Of a stretch of 64,000 bases of DNA, positions 52,301 through 64,000 are shown one piece after another (position 1 is the first letter of the stretch; each line of letters opens with the position of its first letter). The position numbers and the translations under genes were made by a program. The notes under the pieces were generated by a model that saw only the letters and a program-made list of their open reading frames with translations, was not told the DNA's origin and did no database searches. The DNA is from Pocillopora verrucosa (Eukaryota; Cnidaria; Anthozoa; Scleractinia; Pocilloporidae), in the NCBI RefSeq assembly GCF_036669915.1, contig NC_089314.1, forward strand, positions 23,266,930 to 23,330,929, written 5' to 3'.

Positions 52301-53017
52301 TTAAATTTTGTCGTATGACCTCAATGGTAAAGAATATTATTCAAAGGAAGAAAAGCGACTTTTACCCACCACAATGCTCGCTTCTAACGAGTGAAAATGA
52401 ATACATAACATTTGACAAAAGACTGCCAGTACCTCGATCCCTTCACCAGCACACTTACACAGGTTATACTTTTTCATCCTTCAACTACTTGAAGTGAAGT
52501 TTACTAGTACTTACTAATGACTTTTCCTTACAAAACTATCTAGAAACCTCTCGGCCTGGGGGCGATATGTCTTTTATTGACAGAATACCGAACTGATTCT
52601 CTTTATTAATTGAGGAGAAAATCCATGACAGCTAGTGGTGAGAATCGAAAGAAACTGCACAAAAGATTTGAAACGTGAACAATCCACCCACTATTTCCAG
52701 TTTTCAATATATTTTTAAAATTATGAGTTCATTTTGTTCCTTCTTTGTGAATCAGATAGAACTTCTAGGTGAGTTGCATGTCTCTCGCTAGACAACTAAG
52801 CCATGTTAAAGCAAAAAGCTTTCAGAAAACCTGAACGAATTTTAAAATTTTTGAGTAAAGTAATCTACCAGTTTTCTGTTTAATACAGTGTCCTGCGGGA
52901 AGGGTCTATGTCAAGGATCAGTCGCCCTTCGGCCTCTTGTTCGTCTCATTCTTGTCCTCTGTCACTTGTTGTTTCCTGAACAGTCCAAAAATTTGAGTGG
53001 AGAAAAATGTCACTAGA
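49330..53017. other. non-coding stretch downstream of PSMA7
   Basis: It contains PSMA7 3' UTR with a possible AATAAA near 49570, a 23-T run at 49625-49647, and a family T relative at 50273-50612 ('aactcctagaggtg' to 'cttgggagttaac') that appears split by about 120 bp of extra sequence. A 157-codon ORF at 49763-50236 has no recognised domain, is intron-less and overlaps repeat-like sequence. I do not call it a gene. Confidence 0.5.
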
Positions 53018-54520
53018 GTCCAAAATCCAAAATTGGCCACTAGTGCCCCACGTCCAAAATCGGCCACTAGTGTTCCAAATCCAAAATCAGCCGCCTGTGT
53101 CCAAAATTCAAAATCGACCACTTGTGTCCAAAATTCGACATCGGCCACTAGTGTTCCACATCCAAAATTGACCATTTGTGTTCAAAATTTGACATCGGCC
53201 ACTAGTGTTCCAAATCCAAAATTGACCATTTGTGTTCAAAATTTGACATCGGCCACTAGTGTTCCAAATCCAAAATTGACCATTTGTGTTCAAAATTTGA
53301 CATCGGCCACTAGTGTTCCAAATCCAAAATCGACCACTTGTGTCCAAAATTCGACATCGGCCACTAGTGTTCCAAATCCAAAATCGACCACTTGTGTCCA
53401 AAATTTGACATCGGCCACTAGTGTTCCAAATCCAAAATCGACCACTTGTGTCCAAAATTTGACATCGGCCACTAGTGTTCCAAATCCAAAATCGACCACT
53501 TGTGTCCAAAATTCGACATCGGCCACTAGTGTTCCAAATCCAAAATCGACCACTTGTGTCCAAAATTTGACATCGGCCACTAGTGTTCCAAATCCAAAAT
53601 CGACCACTTGTGTCCAAAATTCGACATCGGCCACTAGTGTTCCAAATCCAAAATCGACCACTTGTGTCCAAAATTTGACATCGGCCACTAGTGTTCCAAA
53701 TCCAAAATCGACCACTTGTGTCCAAAATTTGACATCGGCCACTAGTGTTCCAAATCCAAAATCGGCCACTAGTGCCCCACATCCAAAATCGGCCACTAGT
53801 GCCCCAAATCCAAAATCGACCACTTGTGTCCAAAATTTGACATCGGCCACTAGTGTTCCAAATCCAAAATCGACCACTTGTGTCCAAAATTTGACATCGG
53901 CCACTAGTGTTCCAAATCCAAAATCGGCCACTAGTGCCCCACATCCAAAATCGGCCACTAGTGCCCCAAATCCAAAATCGGCCACTTGTGTCCAAAATTT
54001 GACATCGGCCACTAGTGTTCCAAATCCAAAATCGACCACTTGTGTCCAAAATTTGACATCGGCCACTAGTGTTCCAAATCCAAAATCGACCACTTGTGTC
54101 CAAAATTTGACATCGGCCACTAGTGTTCCAAATCCAAAATCGGCCACTAGTGCCCCACATCCAAAATCGGCCACTAGTGCCCCAAATCCAAAATCGGCCA
54201 CTTGTGTCCAAAATTTGACATCGGCCACTAGTGTTCCAAATCCAAAATCGACCACTTGTGTCCAAAATTTGACATCGGCCACTAGTGCCCCAAATCCAAA
54301 ATCGGCCACTTGTGTCCAAAATTTGACATCGGCCACTAGTGTTCCAAATCCAAAATCGACCACTTGTGTCCAAAATTTGACATCGGCCACTAGTGTTCCA
54401 AATCCAAAATCGACCACTTGTGTCCAAAATTTGACATCGGCCACTAGTGTTCCAAATCCAAAATCGACCACTTGTGGCCAAAATTCAAAATCGGCCACCA
54501 GTGTCCTAAATCCAAGATCC
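53018..54520. repeat. 27-bp minisatellite in 54-bp higher-order units, open in several frames
   Basis: Roughly 55 copies (length divided by 27) of two alternating 27-bp types occur. One contains 'ggccactagtgttccaaatc' and the other 'gaccacttgtgtccaaaatt'. Type-one units carry the palindrome ACTAGT. Because 27 is a multiple of three and the units lack stops, the plus strand is open 52997-54589 and the minus strand is open in two frames (53108-54481, 53290-54498). The plus frame would encode a 9-residue Ser/Thr/Asn repeat with N-L-T and N-S-T sequons, but it begins at a GTG and has no upstream ATG in frame. Coding status is unproven. Confidence 0.9.
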
Positions 54521-54601
54521 AGTTCACCAAAGGTAAAGAGAACTTCCCGAGGTTCAAACCAGGTTTTCTTTTTTTTATGCTCTGATTGATAAAAATCAGT
54601 T

Positions 54602-54800
54602 TAACCCTTTTGCTCTTAAGATCTTATCAGTAATTCTCGTTACTGTCTGCTATTCAATTTTTATGATGTTAGTTCCGAGAATTTGGTATTGGATGAACCA
54701 ATAATCTCCTAAATTATCTTTTTCTTTATTCTCATCACTTGTCTACTTAATGTTGTAAGGATATTGTGAGGAGAAATTCTGTACAGTGAATGGTTTGAAT
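54602..54800. repeat. family T element
   Basis: It begins 'taacccttttgctctt', with 'aatttggtattggatgaacc' and 'ttctcatcacttgtctact' inside. The right terminus is eroded. Confidence 0.75.
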
Positions 54801-54928
54801 GTGGGGGTAACATGTAATAGTGTAGTTTGATCTTTCGGGTCAGAGTAGTCCTGAGGAAGACTGTCGTCTTTAGTAGTGAGTGACGTTTCGACAACCTGGG
54901 CAGGAGTCATCGTTACAGTCAAGTGAAT

Positions 54929-55318
54929 AGTTGTTGTTAGTTGAATGTTCTAAGTCCGGTTTGTATAAACTGATTGGTCAGGTAAGTCGACTTACAAACC
55001 ACACCCTTGAATGGGACTCTGCGCAATTCCTAACCTACAGCACCAACTACTTTCAACGACTGAATCTGGAGAGCTGGTTTACTAACTTAGAACAGACTCC
55101 CCTCAACGGGTGTCAACCACTACCGGCACCATACAAACAACTCATTCACGACAGTAACATAACAAACGAAAAGAGCAGAACGATCTAACTTTACTAACGG
55201 ATCGAGATTGACCAATCACAAGCGACCTACGCCACTTGAGTCTTACAGCCAATAACATCACGGCAAACTGAGCAATCAGTTTATACAAACCGGACTTACA
55301 AGATTCGACTGACAACAA
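54929..55318. repeat. 390-bp inverted repeat, arms about 50 nt
   Basis: The left arm (54929-54980) contains 'aagtccggtttgtataaact'. The right arm (55267-55318) contains its reverse complement, 'agtttatacaaaccggactt', and both arms end in a 'gttgttgt'/'acaacaac' pair. The unpaired centre has an 85-codon ORF without recognisable domains. It is a non-autonomous foldback element. Confidence 0.85.
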
Positions 55319-56418
55319 CTGTTCACATGACTCTGTTCGCTTCTCTTCACCAAGACATTGAAATAAGAATGATGACCAAATTGTGACCTGTAATCAAAGA
55401 ACACTAAAATCATCACGATAGTTATTAAAAATTCAGCTGAAATAGAAATCCGCGTATCAAGCACTACCTCGTCCATAATATTAGTGAAACTTTATCGAAA
55501 ATTTTCCTCCACAGGTGGATATAATTTAACAGTAAAACCAGTTGAGCCATCATTTAAGGTGTTCACAACTTTTGCCACTTCTATATGGCAGCAGTAAATC
55601 CACTGTCTCGTCAGTAAGATCCAGTAACATCATCAACACATGTGATCCTATACTCTGAATTCAGTTATATTGAGCCTTTGTTTGATGTCATGTTACATTA
55701 ACAAGCAAAGTTGGCATAAGGCTTTAAGCTCCACAATTGACAACGATTTTAACCTGAAACGTTTATTTTTCTCTCCTAAGTTTAGCTATTTCTTGTAAAT
55801 TATTTATGGTTGCTTGCTATATCAAGTGATGAAGTCGTCTAACCGATTGTCATTAGTGCTGTTTCTCGCTGCCATGATACATACAGTTAACAGATTAATT
55901 AAGACCATCAAACAAGTTCCTATTAGGAACCAAAGACCCTCTGTGAATGCATTTTGAGATCGGCGAAATGTGAACGAAAATCTGGACAAACAATTTCCGC
56001 TTTACAAGATAAGTCATGAGAATGATTGTTTATCAAATGAGAATACACACGAAAATGAAACTGAGATGTTAACAGACGGAGATTGTTTTGGCGGTTATAT
56101 TAACAAAGTAGTATCAATTAAAGCAGTCTCTTTTACTGAAAACTAAGCAGGCCCAGAAGTATAGCTTGGTAATGTTTGTGTTTATTGAAAAGCAATCATC
56201 AGAAATTTTGTGACCGAACATAACAAGTGATCGGTCTACCTAGGCGTTGTAACGAAACGCAGATATGGTTACGAAATGAACATTTTTAAGTTTAATGGAA
56301 GTGTTCCTTTATCTGGTTCTTGTCGATTTATTTTTCTAACCTCCTAAAAGTGAAGTTTTTCCTGGAAACGTTGTTTTTGTCGACCCAGCTACCAAATTAA
56401 TAACTCTCCTACCAATAG
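55319..56418. other. intergenic stretch
   Basis: No firm gene was found. At 55829-55957 a 42-codon plus-strand ORF starts with a signal-peptide-like segment (RLSLVLFLAAMIHTV). It is too short to call. Confidence 0.45.
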
Positions 56419-58257
56419 TTATTTTGAGCAGACTGCGCATGTGAGCTCTCGCCCTTGGTAATAAGGCGGACACAATGAGAAAAACCCACAATTACCTTAC
56501 ACCAGATACAACAATGCACCATCATGACTGCCAAAACTTCCTGGTACCGACTCTGGATCCGAATCAACACATACGAAATTACTGGGATTTTGGTGGTCCC
56601 AATGTGCTGTCATAAGGTAACCATGATACTCTTCGTGCCAGCCATTAGGGCAGTCATCCCTTGCGGGCATCATGACTTGTGTACCTCTTGATCCGATGTA
56701 GCACACAGCACAGGGGACGTCGTGATTATGCACATTTCTTTTGAAAGGATTAAATGAGCTCATTTTATACTCAGTGCCATAGATGGCCCCCGTCCTTTCA
56801 AAATGATCGGTGAACTTTCCATATTTTGGTTGGTTTGGCAGGCATATATGATTTACTCCTCCTCCTGTGTGACTATGGTGACCACTCCCCACGAAGCCTG
56901 GGAAAGAGATGAAATGAAACGCGAGAGCTTCAATTGGAGTGGAACCGCATAATGATTGCGGACAACATCAGAACGAGGAAATTAGAAGGTAACAAATTTA
57001 AAACAACACATCTGATAGTCGACTCAAAAACGGAGTGTATATTTTACCAATACCTATTTCAAAATGAAATTTAAATGCATAGCAAGAGATTATGAACTGT
57101 TTATATTATCTTGTTTAGCTCTAATCAAAAAAATACTGAATTATTTTTATTAGCTGCGACTTACCCGAATACACAATCTGAGCATCTCCCTCACAGCTTG
57201 TCCGGCCCCAGCGCACGTAACTGACTCCAGACCTCCCCTGCCCTTCTTGTCCCTTTTGTCCTTTAGGTCCCGGATCTCCTTGCCTCCCAAGTTTTCCATA
57301 AGGACCATTGTCTCCTACAGAATATAAATTTGCCAGTAAATTAACTTTGTTATACCGGACTAAAAAATAACATACCGTTGAATTGAAATGGGTGCTACGA
57401 GCCCCTTTCGGAATAACAAACGGGAGTCAATGAAACCTTTTGGACCAGGAGGTCCTTGTGCTCCAGGGAGGCCTTGTCTGCCATCTCGCCCGTGACGACC
57501 TGCAGTGAAAAACGAGTGGATAATTCCGAAGCACTGTCAATTTATAACTTCAATTAATTTACAAGGTTTAAGATTCGTTCGTTCGGTGATTTGGTTAATT
57601 TAGTGCTGTACTTTATGATTTCAGGGCTATTCCAGATTCATTTTTTATTTCATTTGTATATTCATAATGTCAGAAAAGGCCGGGTAAAAATATCGGAATA
57701 TGTTAACGGTTGTGGGTAGGATTGGCATTTAAGTTCATTGGCTCTTGTACAATCCATCTCGAAAACTATATGATCGTTTATGGTTATAAATACTTTTTCA
57801 TTGGGCAGTTTGCAGAAGTTCTGCTGATTTTTTTTCGACGTTTCCACCTTTTGGAACATTTTACCAAGATCTCAGGGAGAAGACGGTATCAGAGTTTTTA
57901 GTACCCTCCAAACAAGGTCTCTGACCTGGTAGTCCTGGCATCCCTGGTGTTCCAGGAAATCTTAAGAAAACGTCGGGAATACTTCTGCCATCCCGTTCAT
58001 CCCATCCTATAAAAAGAGATCACCAAATTTATTTTCGTCAACCTTAACCTCCCAGGAATTTAGGACCCCGTGTGTTTTTTAACTTTTTGCATTTAAATTG
58101 TGATATTTTTCGTAGCCTTAATTTGGGATAATCACAACGACAACTTTGGGTGGTGGATCTAAAACACGGTTGCGATAGAGACTGCATACCAACCTCCACC
58201 CTGTGATTTTCGAGATCTTCCGTCGTCTCTACTAATGGACTGTTTTTCATGGCAGCC
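56419..58257 (-). pseudogene. short-chain collagen C4-like gene, copy A: no first exon found, stop codon before the conserved end
   Basis: Five minus-strand exons align with exons 2-6 of the neighbouring plus-strand gene: 58257-58190, 58006-57926, 57499-57437, 57314-57165, and 56897 to a TAA at 56499-56497. All splice sites and phase 1 junctions are intact. Gly-X-Y repeats are followed by SYVRWGRTSCEGDAQIVY and the C-terminal domain (HNHDVPCAVCY, CPNGWHEEYHGYLMTAHW). At 56499 the codon equivalent to a Gln CAA is TAA. The frame then continues for 24 family-like codons, including GRELTCAVCSK, to a second TAA at 56421-56419. The sequence GGT|gtaagg could instead be a splice donor. No exon encoding the membrane anchor is seen between this gene and the divergent copy. 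A degraded collagen-type repeat (an interrupted Gly-X-Y block at 57926-58006) also suggests relaxed constraint. Confidence 0.75.
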
Positions 58258-59061
58258 CTAAAAAAAATTTTCAGGACGTGTTAAAAGATCGTAACCTTAT
58301 GATACATCCAGGGACTTATTCTTATCACACGTTTTAGCATAGTTTGGAGTCCAAATTATATTTTTCTTGCATTTTTTCAATGGTAATATTGACAATATAA
58401 ATGAAAATACACAAATCCCTTTTTCATCTCAATGATGAAAAAATGGAGCGATTGGTCTTCAAGTGGCCTAAATTTTGAAGGAATAAGGCCAAACACGTTA
58501 GCAATGGTTAAAGAAATAAGATGCAACGAACTTGCGCGGAGAGCAGCGTATTTGTAGTGTCCGACATTGTGCAAGATCATAAAATTTCCAAAAAATTCAA
58601 ATCTCACGGAGCTTGTGCGCAAACATTTGTTTACCTTTCTAATCAGATAGACAATTTCATTAATAATATCAAGAATCCACCATTTCGGTATTTATTACAC
58701 AAACATTTTAACGAGAGCAATATATCTCACCTTAAAATGGCTCAGAAATCAGATCTGTTCAAATGGTGGAGGGCGATTCTTGCTGAATTTGCTTGAATTC
58801 TTGGTGAGGATCGATTCGGGGAATTCGTCAGAAGTTCAAAAGTTTTGCTGTAGTGTTGATCCCAACTCAAGCTGTCGTTTGTGTTTCGGTGTCCTAACAG
58901 ATGCCTGATGCCTGCTTATTTCATTATCTATATATATTAATGTAACATTATCTATTTCCTAACGGTTGGATCACTTAATCCATCTATAGCTTGCGCTGAC
59001 AGATTCAGTTGTTGTTTAGGAAAGTAAGCTTGAGCTACTTTGGTCAGTTAAGTTGGAAACA

Positions 59062-62000
59062 ATGGATCGCGATAAAGAGGATCCATATGTAAGGTGTCGT
59101 TTTTCTGAGATTGTCCGTTTCGTATTCTACGTGGCAGTAGTGATTTTTCTCTTGTCGAGTGTAGTTTTAGTAGCTGTAGATTACGTTCAAATGAAACAGA
59201 GATTGGCTGCAATTGAGGAGAAGATAAACGAGGACGAGTTGTTGCGGAAAGTTTGTGTAACAAGTCGAAAACAGACGGAAATCGATGGGAGGGCTAAAGT
59301 TCAAGCTTCGCTTTCAAGAAGAAGGAGAGCGTTAACCGTGAGTCTTGCAGGTCTTGAGAAACGAGTGAAAGTTCTGGAATACAGGTGAGGTCTCCATTAT
59401 CATCGTCGCAACACCCCACATGATAATCAATCTGCACAAACGCGAAAAGAATCACGGACTGTTGCGACAATTTGCCGCATCGCTGACACATTGATCTCTT
59501 GTAAATAAACCGCACGTTTTGGATTAACTTCTTTATCTGTAAGATTATAGCTAGGTGGGTGATTATCATATCAGAAACAGAAGGTCAGGTTTTTGAATGT
59601 CCAAGGGGGAGATTCATCATCTAAAAATGACAAGGACGCTATTATTATTGCTTGGGGAAGAATTTCAATCCCTTTCATTACTCGCAAAAGCTTAAAATGA
59701 AAGCAAAAACAAATTTACATACCATGATGAAATCTCAAAATCTTTTTGTCGGAACCTTAAGCAATATATTTACGATTAGGCGATTTTCAAGTATACGACG
59801 TTTTCATGGTATACACATAGCGTTTTTTCAAAATTTTGATTTCAGAGATGATGAAATAAACGATGATTTTATGTAATAGAAAAAAGGAAACTTATTACGT
59901 CCAATATCGTCCATTTTGAATAAAAGATTGCGTGAGATTGTTACATCTTTTTCTTTAGGGCAATTAGAAATAACCAGTCCTCTCCTTTCGAAGTATTTGA
60001 AACACCAGGAGCACTACTGAGAGGTAAACTTTATAGACTTCATTAAATTTTAACAAGAAACAATAATTTAGGCTGTTTAAATATGAGAATGTATGACTTA
60101 TGTATACAGGAACAATCAATACGGTTAACTTCTGTGATGTTTTACTCAAAAGAGTTTTAGGTTGATTGTAATTTTACTTTGCATAGGACGAGATGGACGG
60201 GATGGTAGGGATGGACCCGCGGGACCTCCCGGATCACCAGGTACACCAGGACAACCAGGGACACCAGGTTAGCAAAAAACTACCCTTTTTTCCGTGCTGC
60301 AAGAAATGACGAACTTTGTGCCTTTGTGAGACACATCAGTTTCTTTTAAATGAATGAAGAGAGATAAAATTGACTCAGGGATGAGATCAAACACAAACCG
60401 AAATGAGGGAAAATAAATACTAACTGACTGATTTCAACAACTAACCACAACTGATCTTATTTCGTTAGCCAGCGTTTCAAGCCAAGTGCCAATATGTGAC
60501 GCCTTAAAGCTCGATCCTGAGCTTAACATTTTAAGTATTAGTTTACCAGACTCTTACTTCTAATCGAATTGATTTACAGCATTTCAGAGTCTTTTTTGTT
60601 TTTGTTTTTTATTTTTTTCCTCCATCTACTCTTTTTTTTTCTGAACGGTTTTAACTATCGCAGGGCGTGATGGGCGAAAAGGTGATTTTGGAGCACAGGG
60701 ACCTCCTGGTCTGAAAGGTATTGAAGACACTAATGCACCAATGCGCTAAGCTCCCGCTTGCCATTATTGTAAGCGGCTTGTTGATATCCATGGTTATTTT
60801 CATTGCATTTACTATCAAGATTGGAAGCTTCGCTCTTGAAGGTGAACCCCCCCTAAGCACCCCTAAAACTCGTCACTGCAAGCACCCATGTATGTCTTAG
60901 ATGGTGAATGCTTTTCAATGAACAACGTGATTGTAACTGAGCCAGCTCAATACTCCATCTTCATCCGCTCGGGCTCAGTCCAAAACCTTTCGTACAATAA
61001 TCGTAGAAATCTCGCGTGCATATTGATCAAGAGCTATGGTCAATAGGATCTTTGAATATGGAAGCTTGCAGTGGATCTTTTAGCTCGATAAAATCATTCA
61101 TGTTTTAGCAAGAGTCGTCTTCAAATGTTTGCAGGGGAGGCTGGTTCAGGCGGAAACGTTGGCAAACAAGGATATCCGGGACCTAAAGGACAAAAGGGAC
61201 AAGAGGGGCAGGGGCTGTCTGGAGTCAGTTACGTGCGCTGGGGCCGGACAAGGTGTGAGGGAGATGGTCAAATTGTGTACATAGGTGAGTGCCCTCTACA
61301 GAGAGAAATTGAAGCTTTCAAAAGTACAAGATTATGATACATGCCGTTTTCCATATATCATTCCTGTTGTTTCCATCAATTTGCGAAAAAAGCTACACCT
61401 GCAAGATAAATCATTTCAGTTTTTTATACTATTCCCCTACCCAAACAAAGGCCATATTTAGTAGGGTTCCACTCGATTGATCTAAAGTGCTAACAAAACG
61501 AGTCTTCGAGCTCCATCAGTGGACCAAGCTAGATGCAATCATTCTTATTTGGCTTAATACGCTCGCCAAAATATTCCACACAAGCAAGAATATCTGCTGA
61601 ATGATATCAAGAAAAACCGAAAAATGTTCAGAATATGAAAAAAAACTACTGAGTCAGGGGACAGGAGCAAGCAGGTACCGGGGTTTCACACCTAAGATTT
61701 CAATTCATCAGTTTTAGCCTTTTCAATACATTCCTTATGTTTCAAGTTATTGAAGGTAATAATTCAGGTGAAAGAATGACTGGAAAGGCATCATGATTAT
61801 TGCTGCTTAACGGAAGGCTGCAAGTATCGAAAGAAAAGTTGCTTTGAATGTCTGGAACAAATCAGGATTAGAAGGTTAGGCTACCAACACTAAAACTTTC
61901 ATTTGAGTCTAGGGATCATTGGAAGCGGTGCTTATCATCACCGGGGAGGCGGTGGAAATTACTTGTGCCTTCCTAATGACCCAAAGTACGACAAATATAC

Positions 62001-62388
62001 CAACAGCTGGGAGACAACGGGCGCCATCTATGGAACTGAGTATGAAGTGAGTTCCTTTAATCCGTTTACAAATAACCTGCATAACCACGACGCACCGTGT
62101 GCCGTGTGCTTCGTCAGATCACGTGGTTCGCAATTGATGATGCCCGCAAGGAATGACTGTCCATCCGGTTGGGCTAAAGAGTATCATGGGTATTTGATGA
62201 CAGCTCATTACGGCCACCAGAGCACGCGAGACTTTATCTGCGTTGATTGGGAGGCTGAGTATGTCCCAGGCTCCCAATCTGATAAAGATGGTGCACTGCT
62301 GTATCTTGTTCAAGGAGGTTGTGGCTCGTTACCATGCCTTCCATACGTCTCTGGAAGAGAGCTGACATGCGCTGTGTGTACGAAGTGA
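59062..62388 (+). CDS. short-chain collagen C4-like type II membrane protein, copy B (6 exons)
   Basis: Exons are 59062-59384, 59959-60023, 60187-60267, 60664-60717, 61135-61284 and 61913-62388 (TGA), giving 382 aa. Residues 17-40 are a single membrane span after a short cytosolic N-terminus. Residues 42-107 are helical and charged, with a RRRR site at 86-89 that fits furin-type shedding. Residues 130 to about 208 are Gly-X-Y collagen repeats encoded by phase 1 exons. SYVRWGRTRCEGDGQIVY then leads into a C-terminal domain of about 160 residues, rich in Gly, His and paired Cys (HNHDAPCAVCF, RELTCAVCTK), typical of sponge and cnidarian short-chain (spongin-like) collagens. It should trimerise and act at the cell surface or matrix. 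The ATG at 59062 is the first in frame. Copy A lies divergently 805 bp upstream. Confidence 0.9.
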
Positions 62389-64000
62389 GCACTGGCAAAG
62401 AATTCTGATTCTTTTAGTATGATTAGCAATTACCTTATGACTCAAGTTGTTTACCGTTCAGGAAGTAGGAATTGAAGGCCTCAGGAAAGTGTCAATCCTT
62501 AATGCATATATGACAGTGGAATACACGAAAGTAGGAAGTTTAGTGCAAGATTCAGAACTCGCCGTCTGAACTCGCCCCATAATTTTGTAGTACCTAGAAC
62601 TTCAAAGGTATTCATTTCTTATCTGAAGAATATCATAAACAACATTAAATTCTAGTGTGGTTATTCGCCACAAAGTTTTGTATCTTTTGCTTCATTACAT
62701 AAATAAAGTGTCCAGCTCCTTCTGGGGCTTGAATGCTGCAGACCGGAATCAACCGCGAAAACCACGCGATTCGACGTCATACTCAATACCGTAGTTAATC
62801 ACAACCATTACAATTTCTTCAAATGTGATTGGTGCACTAACTGCTTTATTTTTCACAAGCTATTTTTTGTGGAGTTGTAGTCGAACAGTGTAATTGAACA
62901 GTTGACTGTAATCGGACACCTGTAATCGAACAGTTGAAGCACCCAATCGTACTTAGTCTACTTAGCTAAATCCAGCAATCACAGAATTGATCACAATAAC
63001 CAAAGCAACAACCGCTTGTCCCAAGAAAAACTGGGGGATTTCGTAAATGGAGGAATTTTTAACTTAAGACATTATGGAGATATTGGTTCTAGATGTCATT
63101 CTTTTTTCGAAAGTTGTAATGGTTATGATTACTAGGGTAACAGGACTTCGTGTCTTCGTGTCTTCGTGTCTTCGTGACTTCGTGATTAAAAACTTCGGAC
63201 TACCTCTTCGCGGTCGTCTGATTTTGTCAATCACTCGTATGATTACAGACCGAATTGGACTTCACTCTATCGTATTACCATTATTAATATGCTACAAAAT
63301 CAGTTCGAACTTTGCTTTTGAATGAAATAGTCCATTAAAAAATCCGTAAGGTAAAATTTGTGTTTTGTGTTCAAAACAGCAGAGAAATGATTTGTTAGAC
63401 TTCACATTTCCGACTGAAATAGATCGTCACGCTATCACTTGGATCATCCATCTCTGGGGGGAATGGTCAAATTTTCATCATGACCTTGAAAACAATGGAG
63501 ATCTTTCCGGAGAGATTTTAATCATTTCTCAAGACTTTAAGACTCTAACCCAATGCTTTCCTTTTTGTTATAAGCAAAGCATGAACATTTATCACTTTAC
63601 ATCACACCGTATTTGAGCTTTCCCATAGAACGTCTTTATCATCTCTTCAGTGATCAACTTCTCTCCGATTGCAGCTACATTCCCCTCTATTTGAACGTGC
63701 TCCAAAACCATGAAAGCCAAGCACGACAAGCATAGGGCGCATAGTCTCTGTCAGAGTGGCCTATTGCATTTCGCTTCTTTTATTTTTCTAGATTAATTTT
63801 CTTAGTGAAAGCCCAGTTTGATCGAAACAGCTCACGCTTCCTTTGCAGATGTAATTTATCTTAAGCGGTCTTCGCACACTACATATATGGGTTGATTTAA
63901 GTGCACTGCTGCAAGAGAGATGGTGTTACGTCCAATTACTCGCCAAGATAAACTGTAATCAGACATTTGGATAACATATTATATGTTTCCCAGATGTCTG
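62389..64000. other. non-coding stretch, with an 8-bp tandem repeat at 63146-63185
   Basis: Five tandem copies of CTTCGTGT or CTTCGTGA lie at 63146-63185. Short related phrases ('aatcgaacagttgaa') recur at 62880-62940. ORFs of 83 codons at 63074 and 63365 have no recognised domain. The early part is presumably 3' UTR of the collagen gene, with AATAAA near 62700. Confidence 0.5.

Noticed and set aside
53108..54481. 457-codon and 402-codon minus-strand ORFs in the minisatellite
   Set aside because: They are mirror consequences of a stop-free 27-bp unit; the Trp/Phe-rich repeat product is implausible.
53018..54520. CRISPR array
   Set aside because: Units are directly contiguous with no unique spacers, and the window is eukaryotic; it is a minisatellite.
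55829..55957. 42-codon ORF with signal-peptide-like start
   Set aside because: Too short, with no dibasic processing sites or cysteine pattern and no evidence of a transcript.

Overview
The window reads as nuclear DNA of an anthozoan cnidarian, most likely a stony coral. It is AT-rich, its conserved genes have GT-AG introns, and it carries palindromic foldback and MITE-like repeats that I know from coral genomes. It also encodes protein types that are expanded in corals: a NACHT/WD-like receptor, an orphan class A GPCR and short-chain collagen C4-like proteins. The species assignment is inference, because no search could be run.

Layout. Positions 1-4995 hold the 3' part of a single-exon NACHT-type STAND NTPase gene with a very long coiled coil. 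Positions 5-23.8 kb are mostly non-coding. They contain a large, diverged direct duplication (6.6-9.3 kb and 15.2-20.0 kb), a tRNA-like foldback, the likely last two exons of an unknown minus-strand gene near 10 kb, and a dead GIY-YIG retroelement remnant. An intronless GPCR lies at 23.8-24.9 kb. An intronless TEA-domain gene without the TEAD YAP-binding domain lies at 31.2-32.1 kb.

Positions 35.7-49.3 kb form a housekeeping block whose exons I joined by hand from splice sites and reading phase. It contains ENY2 (minus, 5 exons), CENPT (minus, 8 exons) and PSMA7 (plus, 7 exons). CENPT and PSMA7 are head to head, with 381 bp between their start codons. A tRNA-Glu(CTC) gene sits inside PSMA7 intron 3. 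Introns and spacers of this block carry at least nine copies or fragments of one terminal-inverted-repeat element and three copies of another foldback family.

Positions 53.0-54.5 kb are a roughly 55-copy, 27-bp minisatellite that stays open in several frames on both strands. Positions 56.4-62.4 kb hold an inverted pair of short-chain collagen genes. The plus-strand copy is complete (382 aa, type II membrane protein with a tetra-arginine site). The minus-strand copy has no visible first exon, and its last exon has a stop codon followed by 24 in-frame family-like codons.

The genes do not form one pathway. ENY2, CENPT and PSMA7 are unrelated essential functions packed closely together. The most unusual items are the TEA-only gene, the coiled-coil NACHT protein, the decaying collagen copy and the open minisatellite.
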